Shown: one piece after another, positions 37,801-44,821 of the stretch
How the letters are laid out: every line of letters starts with the position of its first letter
Numbering within the stretch: position 1 is the stretch's first letter
From: CAZODA01 sp964578485
GTDB taxonomy: Bacteria > Bacteroidota > Bacteroidia > Bacteroidales > Marinilabiliaceae
Assembly (NCBI GenBank): GCA_964578485.1
Contig: CAZODA010000001.1
Span: 1 to 64,000, forward strand
Reading direction: 5' to 3'
DNA length: 64,000 bases
Translations under genes and position numbers: made by a program
The notes under the pieces: generated by a model
Database searches by the model: none
Told to the model about the DNA's origin: nothing
Seen by the model: only the letters and a program-made list of their open reading frames with translations

Positions 37801-38370
37801 ATTCAAACAAACAGTAATGCATTATTACAGTTGATCAATGATATTATTGATATCAGTATGATAGAGGCCAATCAGCTTACGATAAAGAAAGAGAGAATAG
37901 AATTTAATAAATTTTTCAATGAAATTTATCAACATTATCAGACCAATCATGAATTACAAATAAAACAAGTAGAATTTAATAAACAAACACCATCAAAACA
38001 GGAAACAATTTATGTTTATTCAGATTTGGTCAGAACAAGGCAAATTTTTACCAACCTTATAAATAATGCTATTAAATTTACTTTTAAAGGTAGCATAACA
38101 ATAGGTTATTATATCGATATAACAACTAATGAAGTTGTAATTTTTGTTAAAGATACAGGTATAGGAGTATCAGAAGAAAACGCAAAATTACTCTTTGAAC
38201 GTTTTAGAAAAATTGATTCTACAAATTTTAAAATTCACCGTGGTACCGGTCTTGGTTTATCAATATCAAAAAATTTATGTAAATTATTAGATGGTCGTAT
38301 CTGGTTGAAATCGCAACTAAACGAAGGTTCTACATTTTATTTTACTCTTCCTATTCATCAGATTATCTAA
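34891..38370 (+). CDS. Propeller-type sensor histidine kinase lacking receiver and HTH
   Basis: A 1159-residue membrane kinase built like an HTCS sensor but ending after the ATPase domain. It has a signal or membrane segment near 16-34, a Reg_prop propeller (about 45-695), a Y_Y_Y domain (735-812), a membrane helix (about 819-840), a long charged coiled coil (843-930), HisKA with His938 (NMSHEIRTPLNA) and HATPase with NLINNAIKF, DTGIGV and GTGLGLSI. The protein ends normally (TFYFTLPIHQII), so this is not an obvious truncation. It must pass phosphate to a separate regulator; none is adjacent. It is divergent from the full HTCS at 30417-34553, and the two may sense related glycans. Confidence 0.9.
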   Translation: MFKAKNIDKLFNNRIVLNLIIISVLWFPAYSFAHFNVPSNPFTLNHFSASNKLPGETIQGFYQDEIGILWLSIESVGVIKYDGKKVTIYQNINADSTSLSTNYPKDIIGDNKGTIWVSTSNGLNAIKRGSSDVKRYMADQGSISGLSHNSLNNLTFDSFGNLWISTENGLNILNPKREEFLKVLHSDDFDKPSTYNEIKTIHLDKKGNIWIGTTHKGVFFISKNNIEKLDSVWQKQSAEEFLDSLDEIIRPEQLLSKSVLPTVNAFESNYSDTIWMATQTGLYYYHTDSKLVNKFYFNNHNGGILNNSILVNLMADSSGRLWVGAASDGLAIIELENLSYHYLDADNYATNQLKSNFIRKVYETSCGLIWIATKFGGLHYYDSRNLTFQHIKFEQEPGSGLNESFTLALLDDGDKIWIGTKGGGLNKINKQNGRFSYYTNEGKTGDLLSNRVEAIVKDHNGTLWLATEAGLFSMDEDQDYFHHYSHIHIRNLYLDGDYLWIGTDYGLSRFSISKRKFSPLETKHNNFFNPESNIYITRVTHDSDGTMWIGTFTNGLYEYDAETDSLIHHLHIPGNPESLSGNQVRAIYEDKNKRLWIGTKSDGLNYFDKENRNFYNVSNPSVLPSNTIYHILEDDFGSLWLGTHSGISKFNPQQNTFTSFNTAYGLQGQIFEINGSSVTSEGLLLMGGSNGFNVIDPKNINIEQFKAPLIISDFKVSNESIAVDISEYTEFNLNTKNNYISFEFALLDYTSPDENFYYYQLYPFDTEYVFANTRNFASYTNLKAGNYLFRVMSSNTENFIDAGSFEISIFIPSPLWRKPWFISFVIIVLSSLIIFGYFLKSKTVKRRELYLKHEVSQRTQDLLNAYKKLEDSNKQIENQNIALRKQRDRISRQNLELKIHRQNLENMVADRTKDLEEAKAKAEESDRLKSAFLANMSHEIRTPLNAIMGFIDILEVDEFSESEKKAINEIIQTNSNALLQLINDIIDISMIEANQLTIKKERIEFNKFFNEIYQHYQTNHELQIKQVEFNKQTPSKQETIYVYSDLVRTRQIFTNLINNAIKFTFKGSITIGYYIDITTNEVVIFVKDTGIGVSEENAKLLFERFRKIDSTNFKIHRGTGLGLSISKNLCKLLDGRIWLKSQLNEGSTFYFTLPIHQII

Positions 38371-38390
38371 TAATAAATTACGAATCAAAA

Positions 38391-38540
38391 ATTACGAAGA
38401 CGTCAATAGGTTCACGCAAAGCCCGCAAAGAGGTTTTATGCAAAGGGCGCAAAGATTATTTCACGCAAAGCCGCAAAGCATACATCTTGGCGTCTTAGCG
38501 CCTTAGCGAGAGAATATTTCACGCAAAGGGCGCAAAGATC
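38391..38540 (+). repeat. CGCAAAG array with GACGTCAAT leader
   Basis: Begins with ATTACGAAGACGTCAATAGG, as at the ends of the 94-base repeats in island 1, then repeats TTCACGCAAAG/GGCGCAAAG units around a CTTGGCGTCTTAGCGCCTTA core. It starts 20 bases after the kinase stop codon. Confidence 0.65.
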
Positions 38541-38824
38541 AACTACGAATTATCAGTGATTAATTAAATGTTTATGACTATGTCGTTTAGAATGGTTTAG
38601 AGGTTTAGAGGTTTAATGATATGAAGCTGTCTCACTAGGACAGCTCCTTTCTTTTTAATGACGATTATTATGATCCCCTTGCTACCTGTCCCGACTTGGC
38701 GGGAAACGGGATTTCGCTTCGCCCAACTTAAAGGCAAGACAATATACCAATGTTCCGGAGGAACAAAATGTTGGTAGAAAAATTGATGAATTATTATAGA
38801 AAGGCCCTGACATTAAGATAAATA

Positions 38825-38837
38825 ACCCTGAAGGGGT
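38825..38837 (+). repeat. Short hairpin ACCCT-GAA-GGGGT, copy 2
   Basis: Same family as 372-384, with one T/G pair in the stem, followed by GAAATTATTATA. Confidence 0.5.
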
Positions 38838-38875
38838 GAAATTATTATAGTAAGATGTGACTCCCACACACCAAA

Positions 38876-38888
38876 ACCCCGAAGGAGT
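38876..38888 (+). repeat. Short hairpin ACCCC-GAA-GGAGT, copy 3
   Basis: Same family, one mismatch in the stem, followed by GATATAGTAG. It lies 51 bases from copy 2 in the same orientation. Confidence 0.45.
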
Positions 38889-38960
38889 GATATAGTAGCA
38901 GTGTAATAGCGGAAATATCAGGCAGATAAAATTCCGTCAATATAACATTATAATAATATC

Positions 38961-38973
38961 ACCACTTCGTGGT
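38961..38973 (-). repeat. Short hairpin ACCAC-TTC-GTGGT, copy 4
   Basis: Opposite orientation to copies 2 and 3. Both arms differ from copy 1 at the complementary position (C to A and G to T), so the five-pair stem is kept. Confidence 0.5.
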
Positions 38974-39196
38974 TTCAAATAGCTGGTAATAACTATTATA
39001 CGAAATTTATATTATTACGATAGCATCATGCAAATAACTGGAGCTGTCTAAAAAGTCGATTTTTTGATATAATGCAAACTGTATAAGCTTTATAAACAGT
39101 ATTTTACAAATTGGTCATAGAAGCACGCCAATTTTCACGAAGACATGATGGTTGAGTCTGTCGTACCTCCAAAGGTTGGACGGAATCATGCCTTTT

Positions 39197-39217
39197 CTCA
39201 AAGCAAGATGCTTTGAG
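39197..39217 (+). repeat. 21-base hairpin repeat, copy 3
   Basis: Arms CTCAAAGCA and TGCTTTGAG with loop AGA, preceded by GGAATCATGCCTTTT and followed by TACATTAAAAACT, exactly as in copy 1 read on the other strand. It lies downstream of the MazF-like gene. Confidence 0.8.
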
Positions 39218-39265
39218 TACATTAAAAACTTATAACCCTAAACGGTCACGACTTGTCATGTAAAA

Positions 39266-39285
39266 AGACGTTGCATGCAACGTCT
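39266..39285. repeat. 20-base perfect palindrome, GCATGC core
   Basis: AGACGTTGCATGCAACGTCT is perfectly self-complementary and is followed by CTACGAATAC (on the other strand it is preceded by GTAG, as at 546). It lies 32 bases beyond the stop of the MazF-like gene and, with the A/T-rich tract on its left, could also act as a terminator for that gene. Confidence 0.75.
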
Positions 39286-39317
39286 CTACGAATACTTACT
39301 GATCACTGATAACCATT

Positions 39318-39641
39318 CTATTCCACATAAGTCTCTTTTATCACCGATTTTACGATTTCAATTTCAGAAGTTGTCAGATTGCTTAATTTTTTGACAATTC
39401 TGGTTCTGTCAATTGTTCTAATCTGATCTAAGACTATCCAACCTTTTATTTTAGTTTGTTTGATTTCAACTCTTGTTGGATATGGTTTTGAACTGCTTGT
39501 AAGTGGTGCTACAACAATCGTTTGAAGATATTTATTCATTTCGTTTGGAGAAATGACAGCACAGGGACGAGTTTTTTTCATCTCACTTCCTATAGTTGGG
39601 TCAAGATTTACTAAAACCAATTCGTATTGTTTTATTTCCAT
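39318..39641 (-). CDS. MazF/PemK-family endoribonuclease toxin
   Basis: A 107-residue toxin of the CcdB/MazF barrel fold, expected to cut mRNA at short sequence motifs when its antitoxin is lost. Diagnostic features are the N-terminal YELVLVNLDPTIGSEMKKTR-type strand with the conserved GSE/K-KTRP motif, PCAVISPNEMN, the VAPLTS strand and a GWIVLDQIRTIDRTR segment. Length is normal. Its start ATG overlaps the antitoxin stop by ten bases, the usual coupling in these operons. The pair is embedded in a repeat island, which fits a mobile or plasmid-like origin. Family assignment firm; cleavage motif unknown. Confidence 0.88.
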   Translation of the reverse strand: MEIKQYELVLVNLDPTIGSEMKKTRPCAVISPNEMNKYLQTIVVAPLTSSSKPYPTRVEIKQTKIKGWIVLDQIRTIDRTRIVKKLSNLTTSEIEIVKSVIKETYVE

Positions 39642-39877
39642 TCTTCGAAAGTATCGTCTTCAAAAATGTCATCAATCAACAACATATCATCTCCGTTTTT
39701 ATGCATCTGCTTGAACAATTTTTCCCAACCTTTTCTTGGAGTCGATGTTGGTTTTAGGATAATTCTTCCTTTTTCTAAAATCAGTTCTAAAGTGTCGCTG
39801 ATGTTATATTGCTCTAAGATGGCTTTTGGTATTCTGATACCTTTTGAGTTTCCGATATTGATTACTGGGATTTCCAT
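39632..39877 (-). CDS. MazE/AbrB-type antitoxin
   Basis: An 81-residue antitoxin with an N-terminal swapped-hairpin AbrB fold: IPVINIGNSKGIRIPKAILE, then ILEKGRIILKP. The acidic tail (DDIFEDDTFEEW) is typical of the toxin-neutralising end. It is the first gene of the pair and probably represses its own promoter through the AbrB domain. The start ATG at 39877 is preceded by AT-rich sequence. Confidence 0.85.
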   Translation of the reverse strand: MEIPVINIGNSKGIRIPKAILEQYNISDTLELILEKGRIILKPTSTPRKGWEKLFKQMHKNGDDMLLIDDIFEDDTFEEWK

Positions 39878-40040
39878 AAAAACTTTTTTGTGATTACAAA
39901 GTAATTACTTTTTTGTAATAAAACAAATTTTGAGTCAAATTTAATGCTCCGTCAATTTTTATTAATAAATTCTCAAAATCAGAAACAGTCCAAATCCAAT
40001 AAATGTTAAACCTTTCCCGACAATCGCCTACCGACGATAG

Positions 40041-40092
40041 GCGGGATTTCGCTTCGCTCAACCTTTGGACAGCTCCCCTTTAAAAGTGGAGC
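40041..40092 (-). repeat. Interspersed repeat, GCGAAGCGAAATCCCG family
   Basis: Reverse-complement relative of 844-895. Here it also carries an adjacent short inverted repeat CGCCTA-CCGACGA-TAGGCG (40026-40044). Confidence 0.55.
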
Positions 40093-40176
40093 AGTAGGGG
40101 CGTTAAATTATCAAAATATGCGGGTTTTTATTTGCCGATTACAACGTGGTGGCCGAGCTTGCTGGAAATGCCTTTT

Positions 40177-40197
40177 CTCAAAGCAAGATGCTTTGAG
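40177..40197 (+). repeat. 21-base hairpin repeat, copy 4
   Basis: Same arms and loop as copy 3, preceded by AAATGCCTTTT and followed by TACATTAAAAACC. It is followed by the CAACTACGTTGTCC motif and a TTCATT array, the same order as in island 1. Confidence 0.8.
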
Positions 40198-40263
40198 TAC
40201 ATTAAAAACCAATAACAAAACCCCCCAACTACGTTGTCCTAAACATTTTCAATTTTCAATTTT

Positions 40264-40311
40264 TCATTCCTTCATTCCTTCATTCCTTCATTCCTTCATT
40301 CCTTCATTTCC
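40264..40311 (+). repeat. TTCATTCC tandem array
   Basis: About five exact copies of the eight-base unit TTCATTCC. It is followed at once by TAATCTGC units (40312-40340), a change of repeat unit without an intervening unique sequence. Confidence 0.75.
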
Positions 40312-40385
40312 TAATCTGCTAATCTGCTAATCTGCTAATTAACTAATCAACAAATCTGCTAATCATCACATCAACTAAACAACCC

Positions 40386-40437
40386 AAAACTCGAAACTCG
40401 AAACTCAAAACTCAAAACTCGAAACTCAAAACTTGAA
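40386..40437 (+). repeat. GAAACTC / AAAACTC tandem array
   Basis: Seven-base units GAAACTC and AAAACTC alternate seven times. It is the third unrelated array within 180 bases. Confidence 0.7.
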
Positions 40438-40462
40438 ACGGATGCGACTTGTCACGAAAAAA

Positions 40463-40482
40463 AGACCTTGCATGCAAGGTCT
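40463..40482. repeat. 20-base perfect palindrome, GCATGC core
   Basis: AGACCTTGCATGCAAGGTCT is perfectly self-complementary. Compared with 39266-39285 one arm base changes from G to C and the paired base changes from C to G, so the hairpin is preserved. Confidence 0.75.
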
Positions 40483-40579
40483 CTACAATAATACATTGTC
40501 GATCATTGTTAACTGGTTACTGATAACTGTTTACTTATCATTGTTAATTGTTCATTGTTAATTGTTTACTGATCACTGT

Positions 40580-43045
40580 TCATTGATGACTGGTTACTTT
40601 AATTTCCAGTACTGCTGATTTAACTCCTTTTGCTTTTGCTTTGAATCTTATTACTCCGGGTTTATTATCCGATTGCACAAGAGCTGTCAGCTGTCCGTTA
40701 AATAATGGCATTTGTGGAAGATGGAACAAATCCAGGCTTGTTGGATCCCCATTTGCTGAAGCTTTATATCGTCCTGCACCGGAAGCTTCAAACTGTATCA
40801 TGCGCGAATCAAGTGGCACTATATTTCCTTGTTTATCAACAACACGAACATTAATATATGCCAAGTCTTTTCCATCTGCTGTAATGACATCTCTATCGGG
40901 TATCAACTCTATTTTATATGCTTTTCCTGCTGTATATTTTTTCTTTTCGGCTACCGGTCTTCCTGCTTCATCATAAGCAATTACCTTAAGTTCACCTGCT
41001 TCATAAACCACGTCATCCCACATAAGTCGATATCTATTTTGCAGTGTAGTATTATTTTTGCTTTGTTTCCCATAACTTTTACCATTAACAAATAATTCTG
41101 CTGAAGGATAATTTGTATATACAAATACCGGCGTAGGCAGCCCCTCTCTTCCTTCCCAGTTCCAATGTGGTAAAATATGCAAGGTTTCATCATTTTTATT
41201 CCATATACTTCTATATAGGTAATAGCGATCTTTTGGAATAGAAGCAAGGTCAATAATACCAAACATAGAACTTCTATTGGGCCAGCCTTCAGTATCGTAA
41301 GGGCTTGGTTCTCCGAGATAGTCAAAGCCTGTCCACACAAACTGTCCAATAGTCCATTCATAATCATCCATTAAGGCAAAATCTTCATCAGGGACATTCG
41401 ACCATGAACAATGTTCCAAATCATAAGATGAAGATTGATGATCATCATACAAAGCATCAGCTTTTATTTCTACAGGGAATTTATATACCCCTCTTGAGCT
41501 GACGGTAGATGCTGTTTCAGATCCCAACACAAATCGTTGTGGTAATTTCTCATATGTTTCTAAATAACGAAAAGTTCGATAATTTAATCCCGGTACATCT
41601 ATTAGAGCTGCAAATCCATTTTCAAGAACACATGATAGTCTGTCCATGCCACAATTTACGAGTCTTGTGGGGTCCTCACGGTGACAAATGTCCTGAAGGA
41701 ATTTTGCTACTTTATATCCATCGGGGCTACATTGTGTTGGCACTTCATTACCAATACTCCACATAATAACAGAAGGATGATTTCTAAAATTTCTTATCAT
41801 ATTAACGAGATCTTTTTCGGCCCATTCTTCAAAAAATCTATGATATCCATTTTTTACTTTTGCTCTATCCCACTCATCAAAAGATTCAACTATCATCATA
41901 AAGCCCATTTCATCACATAATTCAACTAATTCGGGTGCCGGCATATTGTGTGATGTTCTGATTGCATCGCAACCCATGTCCTTTAACAATGTAAGCTGTC
42001 TGCGTAGTGCGGCTTTATTAATTGCAGTACCAAGGGGGCCTAAATCATGATGGTTATTAACTCCCTGAAATTTTCGATGTTTACCATTAAGGAAAAAGCC
42101 TTTTTCGGGTATAAAGTTGATATCTCTAATTCCAAATCTTGTAGTATATTCATCAACAATTTTATTTTCATAATAAATTTGGCTGATTGCTTCATATAAA
42201 CAAGGGTTTTCAGGAGTCCATAATTCAGGTTTTTCAATTAAAAAGTGTTGTTCATATGGACGATCTTTAAAATACATTTGATTTGTATGCAACTCTGCTA
42301 CCTTGTTCCCTCTTCTATCATATATATTTGTATTGATTTGTATATTCTGTCCATCTTTTGCATTATTCAATTCAGTAATAAGCTTTACCGAAGCAAACTC
42401 ATCGTTAACATGGGGTGTACTTATAAATGTGCCCCAAATAGGCACATGAACCTCATTTGTAATAATAAGATGCACATTGCGATATAAACCGGCTCCGGGA
42501 TACCAGCGACTTGAGAACTCGGGGTTTTCAAGTCTTACAGCCAATATATTATTTTTTCCATTTTCATTAAGAAAAGAACTAATATCAAAATGAAAAGAAT
42601 TATATCCATAGGGCCATTCGCCAACCTGCTCACCATTAACAAAGACCCGGGCTTGGCTCATGGCACCATCAAAAAGCAAGTTAACCCGAGTTTCACCTTT
42701 AACAAAGTCTTCAACATTAAAGGAAGTTCTATACCATCCTACTCCCATATACGGTAATCCACCGGTACGTCCGGTTTTACGAGTAGCTATCTCCTCATTA
42801 TTTTGAACAATAGCAACGACCTGCACATCATGTTCTTCATCAAATGGTCCATATATAGCCCAATCATGTGGTATGCTTACTGTTTCCCAGTGTAAATCGG
42901 AATAAGAATTGTCAACAGCCTTATAATCATCATTTCTTGAAAATTTCCAATTATGCTCCAGTAAGATATCCTTACGGTATGAATTTGCAAGAAGCCCTCC
43001 CGATATAATAATAAAAAGGCATGATATCCAAGCTTTTTTGAACAT
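40580..43045 (-). CDS. GH2 exo-glycosidase (beta-galactosidase type), secreted
   Basis: An 821-residue enzyme with an N-terminal signal (about 1-21, GGLLANS). Domain order is the GH2 sugar-binding sandwich (about 28-197), immunoglobulin-like sandwich (200-306), TIM barrel (307-600) and two C-terminal sandwiches. Candidate acid/base is Glu434 in VIMWSIGNEVPTQ and nucleophile Glu510 in RFVLGSETASTV; FVWTGFDYLGEPSPYD (569-584) is typical of the LacZ-like Bacteroidota group. Beta-galactosidase, beta-glucuronidase and related activities occur in this family and cannot be separated here. It is the last gene of a five-gene minus-strand unit, 11 bases after GH9. Confidence 0.88.
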   Translation of the reverse strand: MFKKAWISCLFIIISGGLLANSYRKDILLEHNWKFSRNDDYKAVDNSYSDLHWETVSIPHDWAIYGPFDEEHDVQVVAIVQNNEEIATRKTGRTGGLPYMGVGWYRTSFNVEDFVKGETRVNLLFDGAMSQARVFVNGEQVGEWPYGYNSFHFDISSFLNENGKNNILAVRLENPEFSSRWYPGAGLYRNVHLIITNEVHVPIWGTFISTPHVNDEFASVKLITELNNAKDGQNIQINTNIYDRRGNKVAELHTNQMYFKDRPYEQHFLIEKPELWTPENPCLYEAISQIYYENKIVDEYTTRFGIRDINFIPEKGFFLNGKHRKFQGVNNHHDLGPLGTAINKAALRRQLTLLKDMGCDAIRTSHNMPAPELVELCDEMGFMMIVESFDEWDRAKVKNGYHRFFEEWAEKDLVNMIRNFRNHPSVIMWSIGNEVPTQCSPDGYKVAKFLQDICHREDPTRLVNCGMDRLSCVLENGFAALIDVPGLNYRTFRYLETYEKLPQRFVLGSETASTVSSRGVYKFPVEIKADALYDDHQSSSYDLEHCSWSNVPDEDFALMDDYEWTIGQFVWTGFDYLGEPSPYDTEGWPNRSSMFGIIDLASIPKDRYYLYRSIWNKNDETLHILPHWNWEGREGLPTPVFVYTNYPSAELFVNGKSYGKQSKNNTTLQNRYRLMWDDVVYEAGELKVIAYDEAGRPVAEKKKYTAGKAYKIELIPDRDVITADGKDLAYINVRVVDKQGNIVPLDSRMIQFEASGAGRYKASANGDPTSLDLFHLPQMPLFNGQLTALVQSDNKPGVIRFKAKAKGVKSAVLEIKVTSHQ

Positions 43046-43056
43046 ATCAAATTATT

Positions 43057-44787
43057 TTAATTAAACTTTGCATCAATAGCTGCTACAAGATATACTAAGG
43101 GTGCATTCCAATTAATTGCTATTTCGTTTGTAGAATAACTACATAATATATCCAAATATGATTGTGCTGCAAATTTACTTCTCATTGCTTGTATTTCGGG
43201 TTCACAATCATTCCATACTTGTAAATTTGGTCCGCCTGCCAAGAAGCCCGGTATAGGATCTTCTATAGTGTCGGCAGCAGATTGTCTATGATGAATATTC
43301 ATAACTCTTTTATCTCCAAAGCCTGTAACAAAGCAGTATCCTGTTGCATTACGTCCTAAAATATAATCCAGATCCGATAAGGCAGAAAGGAAATATTTAT
43401 CATTATTTGTAATTTTATATGCAAATAATTTTAGCACTCCTTCGTTTGCTACCTGCGAGTTACTTCCCCATTCAAATTTATTAATACTGACTCCATAGGG
43501 TGAAGTTTCTGATATATCAACAAGTTTATCAACCAATTTTATAAAGTCATTTTTTATTCTTAACTCTTTTAATATATCGGGTAGATCATCATAATACGTA
43601 AGGAGTGAAAGAAAGCCCAATGTTTGCACTTGACCCCAGGTAGGCACACTTGGTTTTCTATATTTTTCGGTAATATATTGTAAATAATCATCTTTTCCTG
43701 TTGACAAATAAAGTTCGGCAGCTGCCCAAAAGAATTCATCATCAAAATTTCTGTCACCATAAGCTCCGGTTGTAATATCTTTGGGCTGTATATAAGCTGT
43801 TTTTGGATTCTCTATTGCCCACTGCCAAGCTTTTTCTGCTTTTTGCAAGCATTCCTGTGACAGTTCATCAAAGCCATAATTATAATTTTTTAATATTCTA
43901 TGTGCAAAGGCTGTAACAGCAGCAAAATTTAAAGTTGCTCCTGTTCCTTTGGCAACAACAAACCTTTGGCTAACAGCTTCATGTGGCATTATCATATCTT
44001 CAAAATCTTTGGCAGTCAATTTATGATAAACACCACCATCATTCGGATCCTGCATAGTTAACATCCATTTAAGATTATACATAATCTCTGATAGCAAATC
44101 AGGGATTCCGCTACCGCTTTCAGGAATATCAACATTTAAATCTTCATGGTAAGAACTGTAATCCTGCAAGCTTTTAAGAAGAGTATAAGTTGTAATACCA
44201 CTATTAACGATATACTTATTAAAATCGCCGGCATCATACCAACCGAGAGGAGAAGAAATAATTGTTCCTTCGGGTCTGAGTTCATCAGCAGCTGAAGAAT
44301 GGATATATACCACAGTGTCGGGGTGACCGGCTTCTCTAGCCCATTTTCCACCATATTCGGACTCGATAGCCATACCCGACCGATTATAATAGAAGGCCTT
44401 CAATGCTGCCTTTACAACATCTGTATATGGCTGATCCTTTATCTCAATCTTAATAGTATCTTTAGTCTTGCCGAGCAAGAGCTTATATAGGCCCGGCCGG
44501 ATTAAATCAGAAAAATACACTTTCCTCATCGAAGATCCTGCTAAGTCCCAATAGGCGGGATCTTCAGCTTTTGCACGATATATTTCTTCATCAGCTTGAT
44601 TCAAGAATAGAACTTCGTCTATATCGTTTGCAACCAAGATCATTTTTGGAGCTTTTGAAATATAAGCTACTTGGTTATATAAAATCCGATTGTCTTCTGT
44701 TTGGTTATTTGCAGCTCTAAAACAGGAAGTATTAAACATTACCGTCATTACGGTCAATACGAGCAATTTTGTAAAAGAAGCTTTCAT
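43057..44787 (-). CDS. GH9 endo-glucanase-type lipoprotein
   Basis: A 576-residue enzyme with lipobox FNTSC (cysteine 22), an N-terminal immunoglobulin-like CelD_N domain (about 33-118) and an (alpha/alpha)6 catalytic domain (about 120-575). GWYDAGDFNKYIV supplies the catalytic-base aspartates Asp185/Asp188, HHRQS (499-503) the substrate-binding histidines and YSTNEIAINWNAPLVY the acid Glu555. All are intact. GH9 enzymes cut beta-1,4-glucans such as cellulose and mixed-linkage glucan; some act on xanthan or exo-wise on short oligosaccharides. Being a lipoprotein next to a symporter and a GH94 phosphorylase favours short soluble glucans as the working substrate. It lies 34 bases after the GH94 gene. 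Confidence 0.88.
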   Translation of the reverse strand: MKASFTKLLVLTVMTVMFNTSCFRAANNQTEDNRILYNQVAYISKAPKMILVANDIDEVLFLNQADEEIYRAKAEDPAYWDLAGSSMRKVYFSDLIRPGLYKLLLGKTKDTIKIEIKDQPYTDVVKAALKAFYYNRSGMAIESEYGGKWAREAGHPDTVVYIHSSAADELRPEGTIISSPLGWYDAGDFNKYIVNSGITTYTLLKSLQDYSSYHEDLNVDIPESGSGIPDLLSEIMYNLKWMLTMQDPNDGGVYHKLTAKDFEDMIMPHEAVSQRFVVAKGTGATLNFAAVTAFAHRILKNYNYGFDELSQECLQKAEKAWQWAIENPKTAYIQPKDITTGAYGDRNFDDEFFWAAAELYLSTGKDDYLQYITEKYRKPSVPTWGQVQTLGFLSLLTYYDDLPDILKELRIKNDFIKLVDKLVDISETSPYGVSINKFEWGSNSQVANEGVLKLFAYKITNNDKYFLSALSDLDYILGRNATGYCFVTGFGDKRVMNIHHRQSAADTIEDPIPGFLAGGPNLQVWNDCEPEIQAMRSKFAAQSYLDILCSYSTNEIAINWNAPLVYLVAAIDAKFN

Positions 44788-44821
44788 GATTTATTTCTAA
44801 AGTTAGATATTAAACATCATA

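Larger units (their letters stand above)
38371..39317. repeat. Gene-free repeat island 2, left part
   Basis: No credible gene. Contents in order: the ACGAAGACGTCAAT element shared with island 1 (38391-38417), CGCAAAG arrays (38408-38540), a degenerate ATGACTATGTCG end motif (38574-38600), a partial GCGAAATCCCG repeat (38707-38728), three ACCCC-type hairpins (38825-38973), a 21-base hairpin repeat (39197-39217) and a 20-base palindrome (39266-39285). A 61-codon frame at 38682-38867 is repeat text and is not called. Confidence 0.7.
39878..40579. repeat. Gene-free repeat island 2, right part
   Basis: 702 bases with no credible gene apart from the antitoxin promoter region (39878-39960). It contains the GCGAAGCGAAATCCCG-family repeat (40041-40092), a 21-base hairpin (40177-40197), the CAACTACGTTGTCCTAAAC end motif (40226-40244), three successive low-complexity arrays and a 20-base palindrome (40463-40482). 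The frame at 40118-40330 translates tandem repeats and is not called. Confidence 0.7.

Noticed and set aside
34891..38370. Truncated or frameshifted HTCS
   Set aside because: The kinase ends after a complete ATPase domain and no receiver or AraC remnant is found downstream in the repeat island.
38682..38867. 61-codon open frame in repeat island 2
   Set aside because: Made of hairpin and GCGAAATCCCG repeat text; no recognisable motif.
40118..40330. 70-codon frame reading FHSFIPSFLHSFIPSF
   Set aside because: The repetitive peptide is a by-product of the TTCATTCC array.
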